Source: Mallotus nudiflorus
Lineage: Eukaryota; Streptophyta; Magnoliopsida; Malpighiales; Euphorbiaceae
Assembly (NCBI GenBank): GCA_947683625.1
Contig: CANTUR010000282.1
Span: forward strand, 1,922,001 to 1,986,000
Direction: 5' to 3'
DNA length: 64,000 bases
The notes beneath the pieces were generated by a model that was given only the letters and a program-made list of their open reading frames with translations, ran no database searches and had not been told where the DNA came from. The position numbers and the translations under genes are program-made. Of this stretch, positions 29,914-43,108 are shown one piece after another. Position 1 is the first letter of the stretch, and each line of letters starts with the position of its first letter.

Positions 29914-32900
29914 TGTCACAACCCAAAATAAGGGCCATGACCGGCACTAGGGAACGGGAATTCTTTCGAATCCGGAACTCGTAGCAAGCCTAAAAATAAA
30001 ATAAAATATGCAATAGTAATAACAATATACAATGCAGTGGAAATGGAAATCATAAATATCATAATATTATTTTCACCAACTGGATTTAAGTCAAATCTCA
30101 TCTCATATATATAAATCTTTTAATACAAATCCAATTTCATATATAATACAATATCTCACATAAATAAAATACATAATATCTCATAATTAATTTACAACTA
30201 TTGTAGTGTCTAGATTATAAAAATAAGACTCAAGTAAGCAGTTTACACAAAGAAGCCGGGGCGGAAGAAATCCAGCGTATCGGCCTGCTACTGAGGTCTG
30301 AAGATGTTGACTCTCCTGAAAAATTTATCAACGAAGGGGAGTCAGACCTCACTGAGTGAATCACTATAATATATATACATACACACTAAGTGACAATGCA
30401 TACAATCAACAGTATATATATAATATGTATATATACAAGCAAATTCACACAGATGCAGAAAAATCATTTTATATATATTTTATTAAAAATCATCTTTTAT
30501 GAAGGATCAAATAGAACCCTATGATATCGAAACCTCAATCAGTGTTAGACAACACTCTAGCCATACAGGCTCACTTAATCCAAATATATCCACTTAATCC
30601 ATTTAGACAGTAGACTGACCCCGAGACACTTAGTCAACCGAGCTCCAACAGTCTGACTGCCAGTGTGATTGGCCCTGAGACACTTGGTCAACCGAGCTCC
30701 AGCAATCACACCCAAATCACATCACACATATCAATAATCATATTCCATCAATATCCATAAATGGTTAGTAATATAGCCTAAATACTATAGGCGTACCGGT
30801 ACGTACTCGGTCATAGTGCTGCCCACTAGGTAGCACGTTCTATCAATATCCTTCATTAATAAATATAAACATTCATTCATAAAAATAAATGATGCATGAA
30901 GTTCAATAAAATATCAACATAAACCATATATATACTAGAAATATACCAAAAATAAACCAAGTATATTTCGAGTATATATACGTCAAATGAATCCAATTAA
31001 ATCATAAATTAAACTAGAAATATATTTAAAAACATTTTTAAATATAATTTATTAACAAAACATGCATATAATTTAATATATACCAAAAATAAACCAAAAA
31101 TATACTTAAATACAAATCACATTATCTATGCATTTTAATCAAAATAAAACATATATTTCTAAATCATGCATCCTAAAGCATATATATATAGTATAGTACC
31201 TCATAAATTAGTGCGCTCCACAAGATGGATCCGACGGGCTTGGTCCACTAGCCCTCGGTCTCGGTGCAACTAAACAAACAATAAATAATCGACATCAGAA
31301 TAAACCTAACAGAAATCCTAGAATTCGATCTAGAGTATTAAACACAGAATTGAGATTAGGGTTCGACTGGACATCACGTTTTACGAGAATTCTATCGAAA
31401 ATCCGACAGAACCTCCCCTGTAAAACGGACATCTCTCTACTCAAAAGAGTAGAGCCGACCCTGCAAAGAAATACACTTCGAAAATAAACACCACATCTCA
31501 TTCACAACCCCTCGGTCGGACTCCAGACTAGAATCTACCGACCGGGGTCCACAAACACAGAACAATTCAGAAAATACCAAAAATACCCTTAAAACCTAAA
31601 AATACATTTTATAGGTAGAAATTACATAATTAACCTTAAAACACTGTAAAAACCGATAAAAACTCATTTTATTAGTAAAATCGTATATTATATATATAAT
31701 TGAAAATAATTCACGAAAAATAGTTTTAATTAGTTAAAAATATCAAATAATTTGTAGAAATCATTTTTATACTTTAAATAACTATTAAAACCACTTAAAT
31801 TACATTTTTAGCCAATTTAGTGTAAAATTATCAAAATACCCCTATATATATAAATATACTATAATTACTTCAAAAATTCACCAAAAATTATACAATTATC
31901 CAAAATTAATTTTCTCAACATATTTATCAATAATATAAATAATTAAACTCAATTATCCAATTAAATTCAATTAAAAACATAATTAACCCTAATTTCCCAA
32001 ATTTACATAAAATTCAATAATTCAAAATAAATACTTAGAAATTCATAAAAATTCCAAATAAATTCCTATAATTCATTTCAACACCTAATTTAACCATAAA
32101 ACACAATTTAATAATTTAAATAATTAATTTCCGAAAATTAGAAAATAATATTAAAATATTCAAAAATACCCAAAAATCCAAAAAATCTCAAAAAATTCCA
32201 CAAAAAATCATACACGTAGATTAAGCTACTAGGATCAACATTTATGAAGGGATTATTCATGAATCAACCAATAAAAATTCGAAAAAAATAAAAAAACCCA
32301 ATATGGCCGAAATGGAAAAATCGAAACCTAAGCAAATCTAGACCATTTAAGCTCAAACCAAAGCTAGAATCACATTCACCGGTGCTCAAGGAGAAGAAAG
32401 AGACTGGTGGTGTCGAAAACGGTGGCCGAAATCGCGAGATGAGAAGAACTAAAGCTTTCGGCCGGAAATGGAAGAAAAGCAACTCGCCGGCACCGGGGAA
32501 GGGAGCTGGGGGCGGTGGAGTGGCTGGAAGTGGAGGGTGGAGCTGCTGGTGGCACACCGACGGTAGGTGGTTGGGTTTGCAGCGGTGAGGGGAAGGGTGG
32601 TCGCGCGGGAGGAAAAAGAAAAAGAAGAAGAAGAAGAAAAAGAAAAAGAAAAAGAAAAGAAAAGAAAAGAAAAAGAAAAAGAAAAGAAAAAGAAAAAAAA
32701 TAAAAAAAGAAAAAATAAAATAATATGTATATATTAAAATATAGTGTATAAATAAAATATGTGGGAAAAATACACACCACATATTATTATATTAATTTAA
32801 ATAAACAATTAATAATAAAATGATAAAATATTAGGGTAATATATATTAAACCCTAATTAAATAATTACATGCATAGGCTTAATTTAGTAATTTAAAAATA

Positions 32901-33147
32901 CGTATGAGTTCATACAAGTCCGTAAATCTATTTAAAACAATTAATAATAAATTATTTACATGAAAATTTCCCCGAAAATGCAAGTCCCGGGAAAATTTTA
33001 CGTAAAGCACTTAAAATAATACACAGTAATTAAAATAGGTTTTAAATACATATCAACTCGTAAAAATATCATAATATATACACAAAAATTATTAACACTG
33101 CATATCCCGATACAGTGTAAAAATATTTAAAAACACATGATATTATA
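29914..33147 (-). mobile_element. long LTR-like element, copy 1 (solo LTR), 3234 bp
   Basis: It has TGTCACAACCC at 29914, a TATTATA end at 33147, and a perfect 5-bp duplication ATATC (29909-29913 and 33148-33152). It is one of four related copies in the window. On the minus strand the order is TG-start, T-rich region with GA/CT simple repeats (32600-32705), a conserved block with hairpin (31380-31480), a GAGCGCACTAA block, a double-hairpin block (30600-30720), a pyrimidine-rich block near 30330 (GGAGTCAGACC), and the end. No gag or pol and no internal direct repeats are seen, so a solo LTR is most likely; the family is unassigned. Confidence 0.75.
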
Positions 33148-33152
33148 ATATC

Positions 33153-34005
33153 ACTCATTAAATATGTAGTTTCTCCCCTTTATTGTCATTTTATTTATAA
33201 TTCAAACATAATTATTATCATTCAAGATGCCACGTTTCTCTCCTCCTTCGTCAAAGTGAAAAAGGGAGGAAATTAAAAGAGAAAGATATTAAGTAAGAAA
33301 ACAAGTGATGAAATAAAATGAATAATAAGGATGCCAATGGAAAAATAATTGATGCCTATTGATTCCTAATGAAAAATCAAATTGAGAGTAAAACATTTGC
33401 AAGTGTGTTAAGGAATGACAAAAGCAATCATGATTCTTAATATATAGTCCAAAGAGATCTTTTAAAGAATAAGGCATACCAAATGAAAAAAAAAATGCCA
33501 AATGAAAAATAATAAGAGAATTGCATATCAAAATTATGCAATTTTGAAAAGTATTTTGATCATTCAAAAGGTCAAATTTTCTTTGGATAAATTTATGTTT
33601 GCACATCTATTGATAAACTATATAAATTGATTTTATTGGTTTGTCAACAATTAACACAAAATATCAAAACAATCATCAAGTAACCTTTTGAATTCAAGCC
33701 TTATTTGGTCTAGGTTTATGACTCTCAAAGTAGTCAATAGGTAGAAGGTTAAGATGAAGTTTTATATAGTAATATACATGATTAGTATGTCCTAATTTCA
33801 TTCAATAAAAACATTTAATTTTTGCAAATCTATTTTGCTCACCAACCTTTATAAGTTCATCATGTCTATGATGGTTGGTAGCTTTATCAAACATAAAAGT
33901 TTTAGGATGAGTATGCATCTCACAATCACAATAATGCATGAATTTTTAAAGTCTAATGTGCATATATGTGTGCTTCTTAGTATGATACATGAATGCATGA
34001 TGTGG
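33153..34005 (-). other. decayed interior of the Copia relic
   Basis: No frame stays open. Text such as AAAGGGGAGAAA (minus, near 33180) fits the 3' part of a SIRE-like element. Pol appears to have been lost. Confidence 0.3.
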
Positions 34006-34770
34006 TTAGGGTTTCTTAGCCCTTGCTTTGAAATCTTGAGCCTTGCAAACAATAGCCTTTAGAAGTTTAGCCTTGGCATTTAGATTCTTAAGATTCTTAG
34101 TTTTAGAATCTTGAGCTTTAAGGCTCTCATAAGGGATAAAGGATGAAGCAAGAGTAGTCTTGACAAGTTTGAGGGGACTTGATGATATAAAGCCTTCATT
34201 AGAAAAATCAAGTCCAAATTTCTCATTTGAAAGTCTTTGTGAATTTAAAAGATTGTCAAGGGTTTCTTTTCCTTTATAAAATTTGGAAATGGAACTTTTC
34301 AATTCTAAAACCTCTTTTGAAAGCAACTTATTTTCCTTTTTAGTTTTATCAAAATCATTTTCCAAAGATAGAGAGGCTTTTAAATTATGAGATAGCTTCT
34401 CATTTAAGGAAATAATACTTGCAAATTTTAATTTCAAATGTTCAAAAGTTTTAGACAACTTTAAATATTTTTGCTTATAAAACTTTTTCTTTGAAAGTAA
34501 TTTTTGACATTTCAAAACTACTTTTCTAACTAAGAAGCTCTCATCATCAAGATCCACCTTATCATCAATCTCATCATCATATAAATCATCACAAGAATTT
34601 TCACAAGAGGAGTAAGAAGTAGATGGTATTGCAAAGCTGTCCTCTAAAGCCATGAAGCAAAAGTTAGTAGCTTCTTATTGCTCCTCTTCCATCTCTGATT
34701 CGGAAGATTCATCCCAAGTAGCTTTGAAGGCTTTTCTTCTTTCTTTTCTTCCTTTGCTTTTGTGCTTGAG
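34006..34770 (-). pseudogene. Copia (SIRE-like) gag, C-terminal part
   Basis: The minus strand reads KHKSKGRKERRKAFKATWDE, SSESEMEEEQ, stop, EATNFCFMALEDS, then a 200-residue lysine- and leucine-rich coiled-coil-like region with ENKLLSKEVLELKSSISKFY and KGKETLDNLLNSQR. That order (basic stretch after the zinc knuckle, KAxxATWDESxSS, NxCFMA, coiled coil with KGKxxLDxLLxSQR) is known from SIRE/Maximus-type gag. Its N-terminal half lies at 44735-45600; the frame joins across the insertion when one copy of TTGAG is counted. Confidence 0.75.
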
Positions 34771-37285
34771 TGTGAGAATTGCATTCTCATAACATACATG
34801 TGTTATGTTTCATGTGCATAGCATTTTGATTTATAAATGTTAAATTGAATTAACTAGAGGGTAAGAATATTACATAAATATAAAGAGGATCAATAAGGAA
34901 ATTTTTATTAATTATTTAGGTTAAAATGGTACTTAACCCTGGCCTAAGTTGTGCATGTTGGAATAAAATAAAAGAGGACAACTCTAGAACACACAAAAAA
35001 AAAAGGACATCTCTATAGAAAAAAAAACCTGGAAGAGAGGAGAAGCAAAAGGGAGAAGAAGAAAAACCTAATTCCTAACCATTCTTTCTTCAATTTCAAT
35101 AAAAAATCCAACACTCAACTCAAATTCATCTTGATAAACCTTAACTATCTTGTTAATTGATGATTGAAGCTTGAATTTAGAGAAGAGGGGAAGTAGAGCA
35201 AGCTGAATTCAAGAAGATTTCAACCATCCATATTTTACATAAAATAAGGTAAATAAGAAGCAATTTCCTCTAGTTTTTAAGTAATAAAGCATATGCATGT
35301 GGTTATATATTTGTGTTTATAAAGCATGGTGAAAGTGATTTGAGTAAATTCTATGATTTGAGTAAAGAATAGATATGTATATGACTGATTTTAAGAGTTT
35401 TGAATTGATAGATGTTAGTGGGAACTTGCTTAATGGAATTGAGTTGTTGGTATCTCTGCAGAACCATATTTTTAGTAAGCAGGACTGCTTCTGTCTTTTA
35501 GTGATTTCAGACCCTTAACTCTATTATTTTGACCCCATTTATAGTATCAAGACAATTTATATTTTTTTTATTATGTAATAAAATTTCATGACGAAATACA
35601 TTTGTTTGACTAGGCAATGAAATTGATTTTCAAGGCTACTGCAGTAAGTAATAATGCAGGGGCTGGTTCTGAAATTTGAGTATTTGAGGCCCTTAAACTT
35701 AGTGTTTTGACTTGATTTTTGGTATGCATATACTTCAATATGTTGACCATATACTTGTAAAATTTCATGTGAAAATTCAGTCCTTTGGTCAGCCAATTAA
35801 ATTGAGCAATTAGGCTGCTGCATTAGATGAAATTCTGTAAATTGTGTGATTTGCTTGAATTGCATAATTTGCATCATAAAGCATGGTATATTGTCACGAC
35901 CCAAACCGGGGAGTCATGACCGACGCTAAGGAATAGAATTACTATAATCCGAAACCCATAGCAAGCCTTAAAAAATAGAAACTCCCGAAAACCGCAATAT
36001 AAAAATACCAAGAAATTAAAAACTTTAAATCATATTAAAGTAATTCTCATATCATATAAAAAAATATAACAATACAATATCCTTCAAACACAAATCTCTG
36101 CTATTAAAATAATACTAAACACTACAACACTTGAATATTACTTCTGCAACTTCTAGAATACAAATAAAAATTCAAATATAAAAATTACATAATCTAGCCG
36201 GGACTGAAGAAGATTGGCGGAAGGTTCTAGTGCTGAGATTTGATGAAGTAGAGTGTCCTGAAAAATATTGAGGGGGCATCAGACCTTACTGAGTAAATTA
36301 TTATTATATATATATATGTACTCTAAATATACAGACATTTAGACATCATTATAATAATATATTTATTTTTATATAATATAATATACATGCATTTCATACA
36401 ATGCTAAAAATCACTTTTTTTAAAATAAATAAATATAGATAATTTTAGGTGAAGAATCGGAGCACAATCCTAAATAGTCCGCAACCTCGATCATAGAATA
36501 AATAGCCAATAGGCTTATCCATAACTCCAAATATTTATTATCCAACTTAAGGTAGTAGATTGACCCCAAGTACACTAAGTTAATCAAGGATCCGCAATCT
36601 GATTACCGGCATTACTAGCTCCGAGTACACTAGTTCAATCGAGAATCCGCAGCCGCCCTTTCCAATAACCATTAATCTCAATATTCAATTTCATAATCAA
36701 ATAATTGGATTCTCAGCCTAAAATCTATCATAATGTCATGCAACCGTCCTATTATAGCCCACTAGGCAGAACGTTCTACAACTATCTTTCAAATCATACT
36801 TATAAATATTAAAAATAATGAAATGCGTAATTAAAAACATGATAGCATCTATTCATCAAACAATATACCGTTTATATACCAAATATATACAAAATATAAA
36901 TATAAGCATTTAAATAAATAATTCATATTTAAATTCACATTATTTAAATCATGGATACTTAAAAAATATTTTTTCTACGTGCAATACATATATATAATGA
37001 TAACTCACTGTAATATTGCATTCCGCTATTCCGATTTGGCTAGCCTAGTCCGGTCGGTCTAACTCGCGATGCAGCTAAAGAAAAAAATATATTATTAGAA
37101 CAAAATTTATAATTTAATAACTCTAGAATTTCTAAGAATGACTCGATCTAAACATAACTCGATCAAAATTTTAAATTTAGACTCGAACCGGTTGTCACGT
37201 TTTACGAAAAATCCATCGAAATTTCTGCTAAGTCTCCTATGTAAAACATACGTCTCCCTACAAAAGTAGGGTTGATCCAGCATAT

Positions 37286-40200
37286 TGTAATATCCCGAAT
37301 TTCTAAATATTTTTATACTGCATCGGGATATGTAGTGTTAATAATTTTTGTATATATATTTATGATATTTTATGAGTTTGTTGTTTGTTTAAAGCTAATT
37401 TTAATTATTTTATATTATTTTAAGTACTTTACGTAAAATTTTTCTGAAAATTATATTTTCGGAAAAATTGACACATAAATAAATTAATACTATTTATTTT
37501 GACTAGTTTTATGAATTTGCATGAACTCATATATAATTTTAAAGTGCTAAAATAAAATATATATATGTGTATTTATTTAAATTAATTAGAGCTTAATTAA
37601 TTTCCTTAATTTTATTATTTAATTTTTGTATTAATTAATTTTAAGTTTATAAATTATTAATCATATTAAAATATGTGTGTGGTGTATATTTAATGTGTGT
37701 GAAATTTTATATTATTATGATATATAGTGTAAATATATATATATATATATACATATATACATAATTTTTTTATCAAAAAACCAAAACTTCCATTTATTTA
37801 CAGTTTTGCCCCTCCTTCATCTTCTTCCTCCCAAAACGTTTTCTTCTATTTCCAGCCACTTTCAAGCTGGTTTTCTTCCTGTTACTATGCCTCTCAGCCT
37901 TCCTCTTCCACCTCCAACCATTTCCACCACCTAAAACACTCTTTTCCGGTGATTTTTGGCCGAATTTTCTTCAAAGAGCCAAAAATCAACTTAACTCCGA
38001 CCAAGCACTTTTTGGCCACAAATTTTGATGCCGTCGGTCTCTATCTTCTCCTTGAGCTTTGGTGAGTGTGATTCCAAGCTTTGCTTCACTTGATTTGGTC
38101 TAGAATTGCTTAGGTTTCAATTTCTTCAAATTAGTCATTTTGGGTTTCGAATTTTTTTTAGCTTCAATTTGATTGATTCATGAAAACTTTCTTCACAAAC
38201 TTTGTTCCTGGAAGCTTAATCTACATGCTATAATTTTTTTAGAATTTTTAGAATTTATTTTAATTTTTGTGAATTTTTGATTATTTTCTAATTTTCGAAA
38301 ATTAATTAATTAAATTATGAAATTGTGTTTTATGGTGATTATAGGAGTTGAAATGAATTATAGAAATTTATTTGTAATTTTTGTGAATTTTTATGTATTT
38401 ATTTGGAATTTATTAAGTTTAGGTAATTTTGAAAAATAGGGTTAATTATGTGTTTAATTGAAATAAATTGGTAAATGGAGTATATTTATTGATATTATTG
38501 AATTATATGTTGAGAAATTAATTTTTGAGTAATTATATAATTTTTGGTGAATTTTTGAACATTTATAGTGAATATATATATATAGGGGTATTTTGGTAAT
38601 TTTACACTAAATTGGTTAAAAATGTAATTAAATTGGTTTTAATAGTTATTTAGGGTATAAAAATGATTTCTGAAAATTTTTAGTATTTTTAACTAATTAA
38701 AACTATTTTTCGTAAATTATTTTCAAATTATATATAATATACTATTTTTCTAAATAAATGGGTTTTTATTGATTTTTAGTATGTTTTAGGGTTAATTACG
38801 TAATTTGGATTTATAAAATGTATTTTTATTATATAAGGGCATTTTCGGTATTTTATAAATATTCTGTGAATTGTGAACCTCGGTCGGTGAATTGTAGTTT
38901 GGAGTCCGATCGGGGGATTTTGATTGTAATCCTGTATTTATTCCGAAGTGTATTTCTTTGCAGGACCGGTTCTACTCTTTGAGTAGAGACATGTCCATTT
39001 TACAGGGGAGGTTCTGTCGGATTTTAGGTAGAATTCTCGTAAAACGTGATGTCCGGTCAAATTCCTATTCTAAAGCTGTGTCTAAAATTCTAGATCGAGT
39101 CTTTAGAATTTTTGTTAAATTTATTCTGATTTCATGTTGTCATTTGTTTGTCTAGCTGCGCTGAGATCAAGGCCTAACGGATCAGGCCCGCCGAGTTTGT
39201 CTCGTTGAGCGCTAACATGTGAGTTATTATACTGTATATATATGCATTGCATATAGGGTGCATTATTTAGAATTTTTCATTTTCATTGTATGTTTTAAAA
39301 AATGATTTAAATTATAATATTTTTGGTATATCTAGGGTTGCATTCTTATATATATGCATATTAAATAATTATGCATGTTAGTTTGATATATGCACATTAA
39401 ACAATTAGGTTTAGGTTTAATACATTTGAGTAATATACACATGTTTTAAAATGTACACTTAGACATAATTGTTTTATTAAATGATTGGTATACTTTAGGT
39501 ATAGTTTCAGTAGATTTTAGGTTTATTCTTAAATAATTGCATGTTAAATTATAAATCTACACTTAAATTATTTTTAAGTTTATTTTTGGTATATTTTTTA
39601 TTTATTTCCGAATAAATAAATATTTTATTATTAAATTAAACCTAACACATTAGTGGTATATTTAGGGTTTATTTTTGATATATGCATGCTAGATAATTAG
39701 GTTTATTTTTAGTATATTTGTGAATATATGTTAAACACAAACACGTATTTAAATGAATATTTATACATAAATGGTTTATTAAATGATTTGAGTACTTAGG
39801 GTATATCTTTTGCATATTTAAGTATATTTTTAAGATAATGCATGTTATATTATTGTTACTCATTTAAATTGTTTTTAACTATATTAATGATTTATCTTTA
39901 GTTTATTTCATATTTTATTTGAATATATATAAATATATACCTGAAATATACTGGGTATATTTTTGGTATATATATATATGGTTGGTTTTACTATTATGAA
40001 TATTGTTCTACATTAATTATTTTTCGAATGAATGATTTATTCGAAGTGAAGGATATCAATAGAACGTGCTTCCTAGTGGGCAGCACTAGGACCGTGTACG
40101 TATCGGTACGATAGATAAAGATTGAGTGAGAGTTAAAATTGGGTGATTATAATTGATTTAATTGATTTGACTAAGATTAATGGTATGTTAGATAGTGTGA

Positions 40201-41130
40201 TTGCTGGAGCTCGGTTGACTAAGTGTCTCGGGGCCAATCACACTGACAGTCAGTCTGCTGGAGCTCGGTTGACTTAGTGTCTCGGGGCCAGTCTACTGTC
40301 CATAAGTGAATTGAATGATCTATTGGGTTGATTGAGATGTGAGGTGATGGATAGTATGATTGCTGGAGCTCGGTTGATCAAGTGTCTTGGGGCCAATCAC
40401 ACTGACAGCCAGACTGCTGGAGCTCGGTCGACTTAGTGTCTCGGGGCCAGTCTGCTGTCCAAATTGGAATAAGTGTTCTATTTGGAATCAAGTGAGCCTG
40501 TATGACTAGAGTGATGATGGGATTGTTTGAGGTTGTTATTATTTAGGGTTCTATGGATCCTTCATGAATTAAAACAAATGTTTTTTACATTTAGTATATT
40601 TATAAAAGCAAAGTTTGGCATTCGTGTGAAATGTGTGTATATACATATATATATAAGAATGCCTGATTGTTATGGTTTAGTTTGCATGTATATATAGTAT
40701 AATAATTCACTCAGTGAGGTTTGACCCCCCTTAATTATTTTTTTTCAGGAGATTCCATATCGTCAGACCTTAGTTTTAAAGTTCCTCACCGGTGTTCTTC
40801 AGTCCCGGCTGTTTTATACAAATGTATATTCTGAACTTTGAATTGTATTCTAGAAACTGCAGTAGTAGTGTCATTATATTGGAAGTGTATTATTTTATTT
40901 GGATATTAAATACTTTGAGAATTTGTATTTGAACATTATACGAATATGTATTTATTTATAAAAGGATTTGGAGTATTTATTTTATATATTGATTCAGAAA
41001 AACTTTAATTTGGTCGTACTTTTATATAATTATTGTATGATTTCATTTTCTAAGGCTTGTTACGGGTTCCGGATTCGAAAGAATTCCCGTTCCCTAGCGC
41101 CGGTCATGACTCCTAGTTTGGGTCGTGACA
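37286..41130 (+). mobile_element. long LTR-like element, copy 3, nested in copy 2
   Basis: Starts TGTAATATCCCG, ends GGGTCGTGACA, with perfect duplication CATAT (37281-37285 and 41131-41135). Length 3845 bp, longer than copies 1 and 4 partly because the double-hairpin block is duplicated (40195-40305 and about 40350-40460). The insertion split copy 2 just beside its conserved hairpin. It lies opposite to copy 2. No protein-coding domain; an open frame of 65 codons at 38958-39155 is shared with copies 1 and 4. Confidence 0.8.
40195..40460 (+). repeat. duplicated double-hairpin block in copy 3
   Basis: Each unit has GTGTGATTG...CAATCACAC (9-bp stem, 40195-40203 with 40235-40243) followed by CAGTCTGCTGG...CCAGTCTACTG, both loops built on GGAGCTCGGTTGAC and GTGTCTCGGGGCC. 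The block is present twice here, once in copies 1 (30600-30720) and 4 (62890-63000). Confidence 0.75.
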
Positions 41131-43061
41131 CATATAAAATACAGTTCTATAACACATAAGTTCAACTGCTTGGGTTGGGCTCCCGAACTATTCATAATGC
41201 CCAACCGAGCCTCAACAATCCACAAATATATAAAAAAATAATTATAATTTCAAATAATTCATCCAAAAATCATAAAAATCTATATAAAAATATAATAACT
41301 TCTCAAATCATCAAAATATCTCATAAAAATATTAAAAACCTTTATTTTCCAACTAAATAATAAAATTCTAGCTTTTAAATAATATTTGCTAATAAGATTC
41401 ATAAATGGAATAAAATTCCCATTTTACAATTAAATCAGCATAAATTGCAAATAATTATTAAAATTACTATTTAACATCATAAAAATAATAAAATATCCAT
41501 TTTTAGCTAAAAAATAATAAATAAATTTATTATTTACATATCACGAATTAACTAATAAATGGGAAATAATATTAAAAATTACTTTTCATACTTTTATTAA
41601 TCCATAAATAGTTTAAAACAAAATAATTAACAACAATTCCAATTAAAATCAAATAATTTACTAACTTCCAAAAATATATATGTAGACATAAACTATCAAA
41701 ATTCAATCAAATACCACAATAAATAAACTAATAATAAATACCATTAATTCATCCAAAATTATAAAAATCTCATTTAAATAATAAATACCAAATATTTCAA
41801 CCAAAATTATAAAAATCTCATTTAAATATCAAAATCAACTTATTTATATAATAAAAGCAATAAAAAATATTTATTTTCCAAATTAAATAATAAAATTTTA
41901 AATATAAGTAAATAATATTAATTAAACCCATTCTTTTAAATATTCTAGATTAAATAGCATTTAATTACCGATAATCAATTAAATTATTAAATTATCTAAT
42001 TTAAACAATTAAAAATCATTTAAGTTCAACATTAAAAATTAAAATTATTATTTGGATATAATTCTGGAAATTAATATTAATTATCTAAAAATAGTAAGTA
42101 ATTTACAAAAATTATTTTAATACCAATTATAATTCAAAAATTATCTAAAACACAATAATTACTAGTAATTTCAATTAAAATATAAAATTTACTCCTTTAT
42201 ATTAATTTCTCCAAACATTCTATTTTTTTACATAAACATTCAAAAATTCATAATAAAAATTCGATATGTAATTTAATTAAACTTCCTTCACAAAACTTAC
42301 TCTAAATAATTTATAAAATTTTAAAAGAAATAAGAAAATTTTCAGACCTAAAACTTTGTGAACAGTAATTGAGCTCGAAAAATACGTATTATTAAATAAT
42401 TTCAAAAAAAAAACAAAAATAATACTCGATAGATCTTAGTTCAAAAATCAATTTATCTAACTACTACATCTCCAAAAAAAAAATTAAATTCAATAAGAAA
42501 AATCAAGTTAAACATATTAACCAAAATATAAAATCGAGTTTTTAGAACCCTTACCGATCGAACTACTCAAAATGAACCACGTATTGTTGAAGCTCATAGC
42601 ATGAGCTTCAAAATGAGTCCAAACTCGATCGGTTTCTTGGCCAACGACTGGACTGCATTGTTCACACAGTGTTGTCTTCCTCGTTGCTGGTGCTCCCGAT
42701 GCTGCTACTGTTGCTTAGATTGACGATGGCGAGGTGGTGCTGACCAGTGTGCTGGCTGAGATGGTGGTGTGGTGATGGTTTAGTTTGGGTATGGCGTGAG
42801 AAGAAGAAGAAGAAGAGGAGAGAAAATGGCTACTACCTGAAGAAAAAAAAATTGACCTTTTTTTTTAATTAAAATATATATATGTATACACACATGTGCA
42901 CACACCACTCACTCACTCACACACACACAAATATATAAATATATATATAATACAATAAAATATCAAAATATATATTATTATTCATTTATATGGTACAAAT
43001 AGTACAACTATAATATAATTTAAAAATAAAATATCTTCCCAATTATTCTCCACCACACAAT

Positions 43062-43108
<47 letters not shown>

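Noticed and set aside
32264..32782. Minus-strand frames of 134-172 codons with long Phe runs
   Set aside because: They translate a GA/CT simple repeat inside an LTR copy; low complexity, not a membrane protein.
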